Shown: positions 8,266-17,282, counted from the stretch's first letter. The stretch is DNA of 34,674 nucleotides from Clostridia bacterium (GCA_022797635.1 JAAWKZ010000010.1:1-34674), one strand, 5' to 3'. The notes: generated by a model from the sequence alone, not told the origin. Program-made: numbers and translations.

Positions 8266-8958
8266 TTATTTTCTATTTAAATCACGCATCTTCACAAAAC
8301 ATATTACTGCAACAGTTAGTGTTGCTACAATTCCAACTACTAAAATGACATTACTTACTCCTGTTTGTGGTAATTTTTTATCTGGAGCAGTATCATTAGT
8401 TACTGTATTATTCGTATTAGGAATAACTGGTAAAGTATTCCCATCATCATCTGGTGTTGGATTTGGAACTGGATTATCTGTTCCCTCTTGTATTGTAATA
8501 TTTTTATATACTTTTTCTACACTTAATGGAGAAGTTCCATCTGCTAATGAAATATTCTTTAATGTTACAAGAAGATTTTTCTTAGCTTCTTCTTTTACTT
8601 TAAAAGTAATTTTAAATATAGTTTCATTATTATTTCCAAGTCCATTTCTAGTAATAGCAATTTTCCCATTAGCTTCATTGTAAGAAGAACCTGCTGATGG
8701 GCTTTCCCAACCGTTTTGTCCTTCCATTTTCACTAATGTTAAGCTATCTTTATCATATTCTAAAGTAGCTCCTAAAGAAATAACTCCTCTTTCAGATTGA
8801 ATATCGGAAATATTAATATCTACTGTAAATTCGTCACCCTTCTTGAATTCTGTTTTCTCCATTTGCATACTAACTTTACAGGTAAATGCTGCATTTACAG
8901 TTCCCATCATACTCGTCATCATTAAAAATAATAATACTAAACTTAATACTTTTTTCAT
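8266..8958 (-). CDS. LPXTG-anchored single-cohesin surface protein
   Basis: A 230-residue protein with a Sec signal peptide (1-23, ending VNAAF), one cohesin-like beta sandwich (about 27-155: GDEFTVDINIS, LEYDKDSL, NGWES, FKITFKVK), a Pro/Asn/Thr-rich wall-spanning linker, the sortase signal LPQTG (196-200), a hydrophobic helix and a basic tail. Known role of such proteins: covalent attachment to peptidoglycan by sortase, with the cohesin holding a dockerin partner on the cell surface. Both dockerin proteins of the window are direct neighbours. It lies 43 bp after the adaptor gene and has AAGGAG before its ATG, so the pair is probably one transcript. Confidence 0.85.
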   Translation of the reverse strand: MKKVLSLVLLFLMMTSMMGTVNAAFTCKVSMQMEKTEFKKGDEFTVDINISDIQSERGVISLGATLEYDKDSLTLVKMEGQNGWESPSAGSSYNEANGKIAITRNGLGNNNETIFKITFKVKEEAKKNLLVTLKNISLADGTSPLSVEKVYKNITIQEGTDNPVPNPTPDDDGNTLPVIPNTNNTVTNDTAPDKKLPQTGVSNVILVVGIVATLTVAVICFVKMRDLNRK

Positions 8959-9001
8959 TGTACTTCTCCTTTTAACTTTTTATCTTATTGTACTACATTT
9001 C

Positions 9002-9946
9002 TTATTTTATTTCAAATAAATTAATTAATACTAACTTAATTCTTGCCATATCGTTTACACCAACTGGTTGATTATCTTCCATTTGACCATCAACATCAGC
9101 TGCTTTTAAGTAAGCACCTGTTAATGAAGTATCTGCAATATAGTGTAATTTTACTTTAGCTAAGTCATTTACTGTGATTTGTCCATCACCATCAACATCT
9201 CCAAGTACAGATGCAGTGAACTCTAAAGTTTTTCCTACTTTTATTGTCATACCAGTTGCAATCACATCATTTTCATTTAAGGTGTTTCCTGCTTGGTCTA
9301 TAAATATAATAGCATCATTGTCTACATTTTCTGTAGTTACGTTTTTCATAAAATCTTTTACAGTTGTTCCTGGAATTATTTTAGCAATCATTCCATTTGC
9401 AATCTCATATTTTGTAGAAGTAATTGATTCTGGTAAATCTGGTTCTTCTGGAATTTCTACATTAATAGCTACTGTTGCATCATTTGATAAAATAAGCCCA
9501 TCACCACCACTAGCTTCGATTCCTTTTAATTTAATTGTAGTTGATACATCTTCTTCTACACTTGCTTTTACTCTAAAAGCCATTTTAAAAGCATCTCCTG
9601 CTGTTGTAACTGGTGAATTACTATCTACAATGAATTTACCATTTGCTTCATTGAAAGAATTGTCTTTTAATTCCCATCCATTTTGTGCTATAATTCCTGC
9701 ATATTCTAAAATAGTTTTGTCATATTCTAATTGTGCTTGCATATAGCGTATTCCTTTTTCAATATTTTGGAAGTTATCCATATGCACTACTAATTCAAAA
9801 GTTGCTCCTGGTGTTAATTGATTTAAATTTACATTTGATTTTAATGTAACATCCATAGTACGTGTCGTATTTGCACTTACAAAACTAAATTGTAATAGCA
9901 TCATCATCATTAGTAAAATAACTGTTACGGTTTTCTTGATTTTCAT
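9002..9946 (-). CDS. secreted adaptor with cohesin and dockerin modules
   Basis: A 314-residue protein with a signal peptide (1-26, ending SFVSAN), a cohesin module (about 30-170: GATFELVVHMDN, LEYDKTILEY, NGWELKD, FKMAFRVK), a Pro/Glu linker, a small domain of the kind found beside dockerins (about 180-245, ...VKDFMKNV...ATGMTIKV) and a C-terminal dockerin (248-314). The first calcium loop, DVDGDGQITVND, is canonical; the second, DVDGQMEDNQPVGVND, is longer than normal. Holding both modules, it can bridge an anchored cohesin to a dockerin enzyme, as adaptor scaffoldins do in cellulosomes. It is the first gene of the unit, behind a good promoter. Confidence 0.85.
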   Translation of the reverse strand: MKIKKTVTVILLMMMMLLQFSFVSANTTRTMDVTLKSNVNLNQLTPGATFELVVHMDNFQNIEKGIRYMQAQLEYDKTILEYAGIIAQNGWELKDNSFNEANGKFIVDSNSPVTTAGDAFKMAFRVKASVEEDVSTTIKLKGIEASGGDGLILSNDATVAINVEIPEEPDLPESITSTKYEIANGMIAKIIPGTTVKDFMKNVTTENVDNDAIIFIDQAGNTLNENDVIATGMTIKVGKTLEFTASVLGDVDGDGQITVNDLAKVKLHYIADTSLTGAYLKAADVDGQMEDNQPVGVNDMARIKLVLINLFEIK

Positions 9947-9999
9947 AAATTAAATCTCTCCCTTTTTTTGGTATTTTTGTATAAACATAACAATTATTA

Positions 10000-10027
10000 T
10001 TTTAGCACAAATTTTTTTCATAGTCAA
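10000..10027 (-). promoter_or_regulatory. promoter of the cohesin/dockerin adaptor operon
   Basis: On the minus strand TTGACT, about 16-17 bp, TAAAAT, followed some 50 bp later by the adaptor ATG, which has a GGGAGAG ribosome-binding site. Confidence 0.7.
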
Positions 10028-10053
10028 CAAATTATGTAAAATACTTTTTTATT

Positions 10054-10527
10054 TTACATTGTTCTATATTGATTTCTATCTGCTCTTTCATCTACTTCTC
10101 TGTCGAAATCTTTATTCTTATAAAACCAATCTGTTTGCTTGTCTACTGGATGTGCTTTTCTATTTTTGTCTAATAATACATCAAAGAATGCTGCAAGTGG
10201 AATAATCACTCCAACTAAAGCTATTAAAAGGGATAAATAGCTCTCCATTGAACCTGCTCCACTAATAATACTCATAATGTTTTGATATAAATAATATCCA
10301 TAATATAAGCCATGCGCTGCTAAATAAATACATGCTGAAAGTAGATTTCTTTTTGCTATAAAGCAAATACATATAAATGTAACAAATAATAATACAATTT
10401 CCATTGTCATATTATCTGGTACAGCTACAAATTCTGAGCCTAAAGAATACATGACTGTCGCCATAACTCTAAAAGCCCAAAACATAAAAGCAAACATGGC
10501 AATTAACCAACTTGATAAATTTTTCAT
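10054..10527 (-). CDS. hypothetical membrane protein, four predicted helices
   Basis: A 157-residue protein of no recognised family. It has about four hydrophobic helices (roughly 7-27, 42-60, 62-82, 95-118) and a charged C-terminal cytoplasmic tail (KQTDWFYKNKDFDREVDERA). The tail is the most distinctive segment. It is 18 bp downstream of the DUF1292 gene on the same strand, with no terminator in between, and so belongs to the ireB-ruvX transcription unit. Function unknown. Confidence 0.75.
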   Translation of the reverse strand: MKNLSSWLIAMFAFMFWAFRVMATVMYSLGSEFVAVPDNMTMEIVLLFVTFICICFIAKRNLLSACIYLAAHGLYYGYYLYQNIMSIISGAGSMESYLSLLIALVGVIIPLAAFFDVLLDKNRKAHPVDKQTDWFYKNKDFDREVDERADRNQYRTM

Positions 10528-10545
10528 TTGTTTGCCTCCTTATTA

Positions 10546-10866
10546 TTAGTCAACAAAATTGAATTCATCTTCAAATTTTTCTTTAAACATTTCAAATACT
10601 TTATTAAGCACTTCTTCATCTTCTACACTAACATAAGATTCTTCTTCTTCTGATTCTGTATCTTCTAATTTAAGAATAACTACTTCTCCTGGTTCTTCTG
10701 TTTCTTCCTCTTCTACAGGTAGAAGTACAACATATTCTTCTCCTTCATATTCAATTAAATCTAAAAATTCAAATTCAACTTCATTTCCATCTTCATCATT
10801 AAGAACTAATACATTATCTAATTCCTCTCCTTGATTTTCTGGATTGTTATTTACGTCTTCACTCAT
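10546..10866 (-). CDS. DUF1292 family protein (YrzB-like)
   Basis: A 106-residue, very acidic cytosolic protein. The pattern LVLNDEDGNEVEFEFLDLIEYEGEEYVVLLP is the DUF1292 signature; an acidic extension follows. The family is nearly always found after ireB and ruvX in Firmicutes, as here, but its biochemical role is unknown. The ATG at 10866 is preceded by a GAGAGGAG-like site. The 113-bp gap after ruvX is AT-rich with no clear terminator. Confidence 0.9.
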   Translation of the reverse strand: MSEDVNNNPENQGEELDNVLVLNDEDGNEVEFEFLDLIEYEGEEYVVLLPVEEEETEEPGEVVILKLEDTESEEEESYVSVEDEEVLNKVFEMFKEKFEDEFNFVD

Positions 10867-10979
10867 TTTTCTACTTTCTCCTCTCGTTTTTTATTATATA
10901 TATCTTTATTGTATTTCTACAATAATAATATCAATATTATTATTTCAAATTTTTCTAAAACTATACTATTGTTTTACTT

Positions 10980-11405
10980 TTATTTATTTTGTTCTTGCTT
11001 CTTCATATATGTCTCTAAAATATATACTGCAGATATAGTATCTACAATTTCTTTTTTCTTATTTTTATTGATATTTAAGTAATTCATTGTCTTATGAGCA
11101 GCAACAGTAGTAAGTCTTTCATCAATTGTCTCTATCGCAACTTTAGGAAATCTACATTTTAATTTATGAATAAAATTATTTGTCACTTCCACTCTTTGAG
11201 TTTTTGTTCCATTCATATTAATTGGCATTCCTACCACAAATGTATCCACACTATATTGCTCTAATAGTTCTACCAATCTTTTTAACACGATTTTATCATT
11301 TCCCTTATGATGAACAGTCTCTAAACCTTGTGCTGTAATTCCTAGTTCATCAGTCATTGCTATTCCTACTCTACTATCTCCATAATCAATTCCTAATTTT
11401 CTCAT
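10980..11405 (-). CDS. ruvX: Holliday junction resolvase-like nuclease RuvX/YqgF
   Basis: A 141-residue RNase H-fold protein, implicated in pre-16S rRNA 5' processing and Holliday junction resolution. N-terminal LGIDYGDSRVGIAMTDE holds the first catalytic Asp, VVGMPINMNGT is the central motif, and DERLTT near residue 96 carries the next acidic residue. A TTG four codons upstream keeps the frame open to 11417, but ATG at 11405 gives the standard start MRKLGIDYGD. The gene follows ireB almost directly, the conserved Firmicute order. Confidence 0.93.
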   Translation of the reverse strand: MRKLGIDYGDSRVGIAMTDELGITAQGLETVHHKGNDKIVLKRLVELLEQYSVDTFVVGMPINMNGTKTQRVEVTNNFIHKLKCRFPKVAIETIDERLTTVAAHKTMNYLNINKNKKKEIVDTISAVYILETYMKKQEQNK

Positions 11406-11419
11406 TTTTACTACCAATT

Positions 11420-11674
11420 CTAATCATCTAGTCCAATATAGTTTTTCACCATTTTTTCTAGTAATTCGTCTCTTTCTACTTGTCTTATCATATTTCTAGC
11501 ATCATTATGACTAGTAATATAAGTGGGATCTCCTGATAAAATATATCCAACAATTTGATTAATTGGATTATATCCCTTTTCTTCCAAAGCTTTGTAAACT
11601 TCTTTTAAAATTTCTCTTGCTTTGATGTTTTTGTCTTTTTCTACTTTAAAGCTAACTGTTTCATCAGATATCAT
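11420..11674 (-). CDS. ireB: IreB family regulatory phosphoprotein
   Basis: An 84-residue protein of the IreB (DUF965) family. Sequence marks are the N-terminal Thr/Ser-containing DETVSF segment, then [21 protein letters not shown] and RDELLE. In Enterococcus, IreB is phosphorylated by the Ser/Thr kinase IreK and modulates cephalosporin resistance, probably through peptidoglycan precursor synthesis. It heads the conserved ireB-ruvX-DUF1292 block and lies 11 bp after the GAF/GGDEF-like gene, so it may be co-transcribed with the upstream ATPase cluster. Confidence 0.93.
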   Translation of the reverse strand: MISDETVSFKVEKDKNIKAREILKEVYKALEEKGYNPINQIVGYILSGDPTYITSHNDARNMIRQVERDELLEKMVKNYIGLDD

Positions 11675-11685
11675 AATTTTACCTC

Positions 11686-12813
11686 CTATAAATAATTAAT
11701 CGTATTTTCATTTTTTGGAGCATTATCTAAATATTCTTCCATCTTTTTAGTTAGACCTTCTAAGGCAGTTCCTTTATAATAAGTAGATACTACAGTATTA
11801 ATTCTAGGTTGCACCATTTTAATTTGGTCTTCCTTTACCTCTTGTTCTTCTAACATTTGATTTGTTAATACCTTACCATTTATTAATTTTACTTGTATTG
11901 CTTCTAATTTTTGCTTTAATCCTTTCATAAAATCAGCAACAGCATTAATCTCAATTCCAGAAAAGGCTATAGCAAATTTAGGTCCCATATATCTTACAAA
12001 AATATATTCTGCTGCTAAATTCTGTTTTGCTATTCTACTTACTTCTGTAACAATTTGATTACCTGCTTCCCTACTATACTTTTGATTAATCTCTTCTAAG
12101 TTTGCAATTCTAAATAAACATACCGTGGAAGTAGTATATTGGTTAATAATCTTTTTACCTTCTCCATATAAATATTCTGCAGATTTTAAACTACTATACA
12201 AATCATCTCTAACAATATTTTCAATTACTTGTTGGTTTTCTACTGTTTTTAAAACAGAAACAATATTATTCTTTACAACTTCTAGTAGTGTAGTATCAAT
12301 ATTATCAAATTCATGTGGCCTGCTACCTTCAATAATCCAATATCCAATATAAATATTTTCAATATAAAGTGGATAGAACATAGCAGATTTTGCTCTGCCA
12401 AATTCCATTTTTTGATAAGGTAATCTTTCTCCTTCTTTTTCTATTGTAACATATTTTGGTGTTGCAGTTTGGATACTATCTTGAAAAATCTCTTCGCTTT
12501 GTAAATTTCTTAAAGTATCCCAATGTTTTTGATCTACATTTGAAGCTTTTACCACATATTCTGTCCCATTATAAATGACAATAGTTGAATATTTAATTTC
12601 ATATCTTTCAATTAAAATATCGTTGATTTTTTGAAATTTTTCATCAACAGAAGTAACTTCACTAAGTGTATTCATAAAATCCTGCAATACATTTAGACTG
12701 GTTATCTTTTGGTTTAAATTATTAAAATTCTGTATTTTCTTATGTATGGACATATTATATACCATCAATAGTCCAATAATTAGTACTAGTAATAGGATAA
12801 CCGCAAGTATCAA
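11686..12813 (-). CDS. membrane-anchored GAF plus degenerate GGDEF-like protein
   Basis: A 375-residue protein with one N-terminal membrane helix (2-20), a short coiled segment, a GAF-like domain (about 45-185; ...YSTIVIYNG..., [17 protein letters not shown]) and a C-terminal region that resembles a GGDEF domain. The signature loop reads [10 protein letters not shown] instead of GGDEF, so diguanylate cyclase activity is not expected; a sensory or structural role is likelier. The start is TTG at 12813 with AGGGGTGA upstream. It sits directly after the MinD-like gene, suggesting a joint role. Exact function unknown. Confidence 0.65.
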   Translation of the reverse strand: MILAVILLLVLIIGLLMVYNMSIHKKIQNFNNLNQKITSLNVLQDFMNTLSEVTSVDEKFQKINDILIERYEIKYSTIVIYNGTEYVVKASNVDQKHWDTLRNLQSEEIFQDSIQTATPKYVTIEKEGERLPYQKMEFGRAKSAMFYPLYIENIYIGYWIIEGSRPHEFDNIDTTLLEVVKNNIVSVLKTVENQQVIENIVRDDLYSSLKSAEYLYGEGKKIINQYTTSTVCLFRIANLEEINQKYSREAGNQIVTEVSRIAKQNLAAEYIFVRYMGPKFAIAFSGIEINAVADFMKGLKQKLEAIQVKLINGKVLTNQMLEEQEVKEDQIKMVQPRINTVVSTYYKGTALEGLTKKMEEYLDNAPKNENTINYL

Positions 12814-12837
12814 AAAATCACCCCTTTTCTATTTTAA

Positions 12838-15303
12838 TTAATAGTTTTTCATTCTATTTAAAGTTTCATTCATTCCATTTGAAAAATTATTTGTCTGATT
12901 ATTTGCATAATTATTATAGCCACCTGGCATTGTATAATTTCCATTTCCAATTAAAGGATATACCATACCAGCAAGTTTTGCAAATGCTGCCATGAAATTT
13001 TTAGAATATCCACTCAAGCTAATCTTACAATTAATAAGTCCTTCTAAATATCTAGAATAAGCTTGTTCTTCAAATGGTATTGTACAATATGGCACTAGAT
13101 CTTTATTAAATAATTCTGTCATAAACGACATGGCAGGATCATTATAATATGCCATTCCACCAATAATTATCTTCTCTGTAATGCTTCTCACTTTTACCAA
13201 TTTGTTAAGCACTACTCTAATTTTCTCTGGATTTAATACATTTTTTGCTTTTAGGTCTCTTAGGAAAGCAGTAAGTGGTTGAATCGTTAATACATCTAAA
13301 CTTTGTACTAAATAAATTTCTTGTGCCTCTTTGAAATAACCATAGTTTGTTTCAAAATCACAATCTAATATTACTAAAGAATAATTCTTGATAAGTGTTT
13401 CAAGAATATTACCATAGTCGTTAATATCTTCATTTTCTCCTGGCAAAGTAGTATACACTGTCAAATTCTTATTTACTTGAATTCCGCTTGGCTCTCCTCT
13501 TCTTAAGTTGGCCATTGCACCATAAGCAATTTTTCTTAAGTCTTCCTCATTTTCTGTATAGATATAATAAGCATTCTTATTTTGTGTCAAATCTAAAAGT
13601 GCAGTTTTAATTCCTTTTTGAGATAACATTTCAGCTAAATTGTTAACCAAGAAAGAAGTTCCGTTTTTAGAAGTTCCTACAAAGGCAACCACTTTCTTAT
13701 CTCTTGTTAGTAAGCCACTTAAATCTGTATTGCTTAAATTATATTTTCCTGTATTTTGTACTGCTTGTGTTGTAGATGTTCCAAAACTTGGAATAGAACT
13801 TGGCTCTGTTTGTCTCATAACGTTCTCTTGACTAATTGTTTCTTGGAAAGACTGTATTGGTTGTTGCATTGTATCTACTGGCACATTGCTGTTTGATTGT
13901 TGTTCCATTGTAGTTTGTGCATTTGTACTTTCTTGTGCTATATACATATTCTCGTCATCTAATCCTGGTAAAATCATATCTGAATATGTACTACTTGTAC
14001 TATTTTGAGGCACACTTTCTGATGTTTCATCACCCAACTCAAATAAATTAACAGGTGCTTCTGGTACTATAGTCTCATTTGCTGAACTAGCTGTTGTACC
14101 TTCTACTTCTGACTTTCTAGGTCTGCCTCTTCTCTTTTTAGGCTCTTCTACTACTGGCACAGAAGCTTCTTGTCCTTTTTTAGGTCTTCCTCTTTTCTTT
14201 GGTTGCGCAGTTAATACTTCTGGTGTTTCTTCTATTTCTGCCTGTGGTATTACAGGTGCTGGCTCTTCATCATCAAATCCTGCTATAATAGGAGCTTCTA
14301 CTGGCTGTGGTGTAGCTACTGGTGCTGTAATATCCCCTAAGATATCATCAATACCTTGTGCTTGTACATTTTCTTCTGGCATTGGTATCATCGGTTCTTC
14401 CATTTTTCTCACCTTAGCTGGATTAACAGCAGACGGAATAACCACTGGCTCTGTGATCCTATTCTGATTTAAGTTTTTCTCTATAAATTCCAATTGAGGT
14501 TCTTCCTTCTTAGCTGAAGCATTTTTTGCTTTTTTATCTGGTTTACTATTTTTTTGTGCATTTCCATAACTAGGTTCTTTTGCTGACTTTTTAGTTGTTG
14601 TTCCTGTTCCGAAAGAAACTGCTTCTTGATATCTTGGACTATTTGCTTCTAATACCGCTTTTACTCCTAATGGTAAAAATTTCGCAATTAATCTTAATTG
14701 TGCATCTGTATATTGACTAGCAATATGTTCAAAACTTTCTACATATTTATCTTCATTTTTTCCCAATTTCTTGTAATGATTTAAGATGTTTTGAATTTCA
14801 GTTTCACTAACATCTCCTTCGTTTTCTACTTTATAATCTACATCTTCTGCATCAATACGATAATAAGATTTTGCTTCTTTTTTTCCACGAGGTCTATTTA
14901 ATAACTCACATACTGTTGTAATGCTTCTATCTTTTCCTAGAAGCGCATTATATACACCAATACCAAATAGCTTTACAAGTAATGGTTCTGATTTTTCTCT
15001 TCTATCTGCACAAATCAAAATAATTGGAATATCATTCCCTGATTGATTTGTTGCTTCATCACTAATATTATCCATTTTTTCAAAAATGAACTTATCAATA
15101 GCATCATAATTATTATTTGAAAATGGCTCTAAATCTTCACTTATAACAATTCTGTCATAACTTTTATCCCTTTGTAACTCTTTTACAATTGCATTAAAAT
15201 AATAGACATTTTTTGCTGAGATAATTTCTTTGTAATCTTGTTGATATCTCTTGATGATTGACTCAGAAATGTTTTCATTATTGACTGCAAATAATACTTT
15301 CAT
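12838..15303 (-). CDS. MinD/CpaE-like ATPase with AT-hook-like linker
   Basis: An 821-residue protein. The N-terminus (1-150) looks like a receiver-type domain (MKVLFAVNNEN...). A helical part and a long Pro/Glu/Ser-rich linker (about 230-520) follow; the linker holds two basic motifs, KKRGRPKKG and KRRGRPRKS, that match AT-hook DNA-binding motifs. The C-terminal 270 residues are a ParA/MinD-type fold: VAFVGTSKNGTSFLVNNLAE (near 530) replaces the Walker A loop, and YSLVILDCDFE is a Walker B-like strand. Such atypical sites occur in CpaE/TadZ proteins that position secretion or pilus machines. The start is ATG at 15303 with GGAGGGG, not an upstream TTG. It overlaps no gene and follows the VirB2-like gene by five bases. 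Confidence 0.65.
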   Translation of the reverse strand: MKVLFAVNNENISESIIKRYQQDYKEIISAKNVYYFNAIVKELQRDKSYDRIVISEDLEPFSNNNYDAIDKFIFEKMDNISDEATNQSGNDIPIILICADRREKSEPLLVKLFGIGVYNALLGKDRSITTVCELLNRPRGKKEAKSYYRIDAEDVDYKVENEGDVSETEIQNILNHYKKLGKNEDKYVESFEHIASQYTDAQLRLIAKFLPLGVKAVLEANSPRYQEAVSFGTGTTTKKSAKEPSYGNAQKNSKPDKKAKNASAKKEEPQLEFIEKNLNQNRITEPVVIPSAVNPAKVRKMEEPMIPMPEENVQAQGIDDILGDITAPVATPQPVEAPIIAGFDDEEPAPVIPQAEIEETPEVLTAQPKKRGRPKKGQEASVPVVEEPKKRRGRPRKSEVEGTTASSANETIVPEAPVNLFELGDETSESVPQNSTSSTYSDMILPGLDDENMYIAQESTNAQTTMEQQSNSNVPVDTMQQPIQSFQETISQENVMRQTEPSSIPSFGTSTTQAVQNTGKYNLSNTDLSGLLTRDKKVVAFVGTSKNGTSFLVNNLAEMLSQKGIKTALLDLTQNKNAYYIYTENEEDLRKIAYGAMANLRRGEPSGIQVNKNLTVYTTLPGENEDINDYGNILETLIKNYSLVILDCDFETNYGYFKEAQEIYLVQSLDVLTIQPLTAFLRDLKAKNVLNPEKIRVVLNKLVKVRSITEKIIIGGMAYYNDPAMSFMTELFNKDLVPYCTIPFEEQAYSRYLEGLINCKISLSGYSKNFMAAFAKLAGMVYPLIGNGNYTMPGGYNNYANNQTNNFSNGMNETLNRMKNY

Positions 15304-15308
15304 TCGTT

Positions 15309-15716
15309 TTAACCCCTCCAACCTCTAACAACGATTGCAAAAATCAATGGTAATACTTGGCAAATTACCATTACTGTAATAATAGCAACAAGCACACCAA
15401 AACCTTTATCTTGAACATCTAACTTTCTAATACCAATAACGTAACGATAAATGGCTGCTATAACGATTCCTACAAATCCGAAAGGAATACTATATATTCT
15501 TACAATATTTAAAAAATACGCTACCATTCCATAAGTATCATTTCCATAAGCTGCCTGATAATCTTGCATAGATTTCCATGCTTTATCTTTTAATTCTACT
15601 AAATTACTAGTTGCTGTCTCTGCTGTTAACGTATTATTATTTGTATTGGTAGCATAAACACTTACTGTTCCGAAAATTACTAAGATAATAAATATGACTG
15701 CAATTACTTTCTTCAT
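15309..15716 (-). CDS. small secreted/membrane protein, VirB2/TrbC-like
   Basis: A 135-residue protein with a signal peptide (1-22, ending SVYA), an alpha-helical segment, and two hydrophobic helices (about 68-90 and 105-130) separated by a short basic loop (GIRKLDVQDKG). This layout resembles the major pilin of type IV secretion systems (VirB2/TrbC), but no motif makes this certain. It precedes the MinD/CpaE-like ATPase with five bases between stop and start; the ATPase ribosome-binding site lies inside its last codons. Together they suggest an envelope machine, but no secretion ATPase or other channel subunit is present in the window. Confidence 0.5.
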   Translation of the reverse strand: MKKVIAVIFIILVIFGTVSVYATNTNNNTLTAETATSNLVELKDKAWKSMQDYQAAYGNDTYGMVAYFLNIVRIYSIPFGFVGIVIAAIYRYVIGIRKLDVQDKGFGVLVAIITVMVICQVLPLIFAIVVRGWRG

Positions 15717-15775
15717 AAATCAATTGCCCCTTCCTTATTTTGTTCCATAATATTCCTATTTTTCTACTAGCATAT

Positions 15776-15804
15776 ATCATACAATAAACTCTTCAAAATA
15801 GCAA
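15776..15804 (-). promoter_or_regulatory. promoter of the VirB2-like/MinD-like/ireB unit
   Basis: On the minus strand TTGCTA, 17 bp, TATGAT, about 60 bp before the ATG at 15716. No terminator is apparent from here to 10054, so a long transcript is possible. Confidence 0.65.
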
Positions 15805-15812
15805 GGAAAAAA

Positions 15813-17075
15813 CTACAATTTTTTATATAAATATTTCATCCATGTGTAAACCCCATTTGCCCAATTTTTGTCACTTGCATATCTAACATTGACACCTGCC
15901 AAAGTCGGTCCATTATAATAGGTACCTACCGCTCTATTTCCATCATAAATTTTAGTTCCTGCTGGATTTAAATAGTACTTAGCAAATACTCTGGCTACTA
16001 AGTCAATTCCTTCTGAATAGTCATTAAATTGAAAACTATTATTATATGGATTCCTATCATAAGCTCCATAACCAAATAAGTTATTTTTGTTATTGGCTAT
16101 ACTTGAGCCTCCCCATCCACTTTCATGAATTGCTACTGCAGCTAAAAATACTCCATTTACATTATATTGTTTTTCTGCATAGTAAAAATATTGTGCATTA
16201 TTTTTGAAGACATTTTTAGTATCTTTTGGCTCATTTGCAAATATCTTTTTAAATTGTTCTAAGGATAATCCACTTGGCTTATTTAGTATCATATTGAAGT
16301 TTAATCTATTCAGTAATTGTTGTTTTGTATATTGGCTTGTACCACTTATTTCTTCTTTACTACTATTAGGATCTAAATATGTAAAGCATTCCGCTTTTGC
16401 CCAGCCAATATAACTTTGATACTGTACCTGATACCATTCTTTTTTCTTTTGCAATAATTTTACTTGTGTATCTCTATTTAGTGAAATTAATTTATTTGCT
16501 TTATCATTTGGTTCGATTCTAACAGCAAGCAAACTAGAAGTAACATACATGTTATCTCCTACTTTCATTTGGTAATTGCTTCTATATGGCGCTGTTCCAA
16601 TTGCTATCATTTTATTTACAGAAGATTTTGTTACTTTGTTTCCGATTTCTTCTTCCGAAATTAATTTTTCTCCTTCATAAATCTTCTTGGCATATATTTC
16701 TTGTTTCCCATCAATTCCTTCTTGCATGACTTGCATCATTCCTTTTGGAAGTTCTGGATTTTCTATATATTTTGTGGTATATTCTAAGTCTTTTTGTCTA
16801 GTAATAATCTCTTCTTTTTTGATACTTTGACTATTGTTAGCTATAATCTGCCTAATATCTACCTCTTTTTGTTCTAATTCCATTGTGGAATTTAACGGTT
16901 CTTCTAGTACTTGATTTAACTGTTCATCTATTTTGTTATCATTTTGTATTTCTAAATCCACCGCATAACTTATTTTTGGAATTAGCATAGAACTAAAATA
17001 AATCCCTACTATTATGCAGAAAACGGCTAATATTACTACTCTATTTATCTTCTTTTCTTTAGTTTGTTTTCTCAT
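15813..17075 (-). CDS. secreted G5-SH3-glucosaminidase peptidoglycan hydrolase
   Basis: A 420-residue protein with a membrane or signal segment (12-38). It then has a G5 domain (about 85-155: ITRQKDLEYTTKYIENP...GIDGKQEIYAKKIYEG), an SH3b wall-binding domain (about 172-240: MYVTSSLLAVRIEPN...GWAKAECFTYL) and an N-acetylglucosaminidase domain of the LytD/GH73 type (about 255-420). The last carries AAVAIHESGWGGSSIA with the catalytic Glu, NNLFGYGAYD and YYLNPAGTKIYDG. It should cleave glycan strands during wall turnover or spore release. Its strong promoter and neighbouring tRNA-Leu terminator make it a single-gene unit. Confidence 0.85.
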   Translation of the reverse strand: MRKQTKEKKINRVVILAVFCIIVGIYFSSMLIPKISYAVDLEIQNDNKIDEQLNQVLEEPLNSTMELEQKEVDIRQIIANNSQSIKKEEIITRQKDLEYTTKYIENPELPKGMMQVMQEGIDGKQEIYAKKIYEGEKLISEEEIGNKVTKSSVNKMIAIGTAPYRSNYQMKVGDNMYVTSSLLAVRIEPNDKANKLISLNRDTQVKLLQKKKEWYQVQYQSYIGWAKAECFTYLDPNSSKEEISGTSQYTKQQLLNRLNFNMILNKPSGLSLEQFKKIFANEPKDTKNVFKNNAQYFYYAEKQYNVNGVFLAAVAIHESGWGGSSIANNKNNLFGYGAYDRNPYNNSFQFNDYSEGIDLVARVFAKYYLNPAGTKIYDGNRAVGTYYNGPTLAGVNVRYASDKNWANGVYTWMKYLYKKL

Positions 17076-17093
17076 TTTTTCTCACCTAGTAAT

Positions 17094-17122
17094 ATTGTAA
17101 TATTTCTGTCGTTTTTTGTCAA
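17094..17122 (-). promoter_or_regulatory. strong promoter of the glucosaminidase gene
   Basis: On the minus strand TTGACA, 17 bp, TACAAT, only about 20 bp before the ATG, with AGGTGAG as ribosome-binding site. Confidence 0.8.
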
Positions 17123-17137
17123 TTTCATTTTTTGGTA

Positions 17138-17190
17138 AAAAATGAACTCAAATTAGAAAACAAAAATTTTCATAATTTGAGCTCATTTTT
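17138..17190 (-). terminator. terminator after tRNA-Leu
   Basis: Arms 17138-17155 and 17173-17190 pair over 18 bp with one mismatch, and a T-run follows on the minus strand. It begins 10 bp after the tRNA 3' end. Confidence 0.8.
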
Positions 17191-17199
17191 CTTAAAAAC

Positions 17200-17282
17200 T
17201 GGTACCGATGGTGGGACTCGAACCCACATGGTTTCCCGCTGGATTTTGAATCCAGTGCGTCTGCCAGTTCCGCCACATCGGC
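17200..17282 (-). tRNA. tRNA-Leu (anticodon CAA)
   Basis: Class II tRNA on the minus strand: acceptor GCCGATG/CATCGGT, D-arm GCGGAACTGGCAGACGC typical of Leu, anticodon stem CTGGA/TCCAG with loop TTCAAAA (anticodon 17248-17246), long variable arm, T-arm GTGGGTTCGAGTCCCAC and an encoded CCA. It reads UUG. Confidence 0.96.

Noticed and set aside
9174..9746. 190-codon plus-strand ORF opposite the cohesin/dockerin adaptor
   Set aside because: Antisense shadow of a gene with clear signal peptide, cohesin and dockerin; low-complexity Ser/Phe/Ile composition.
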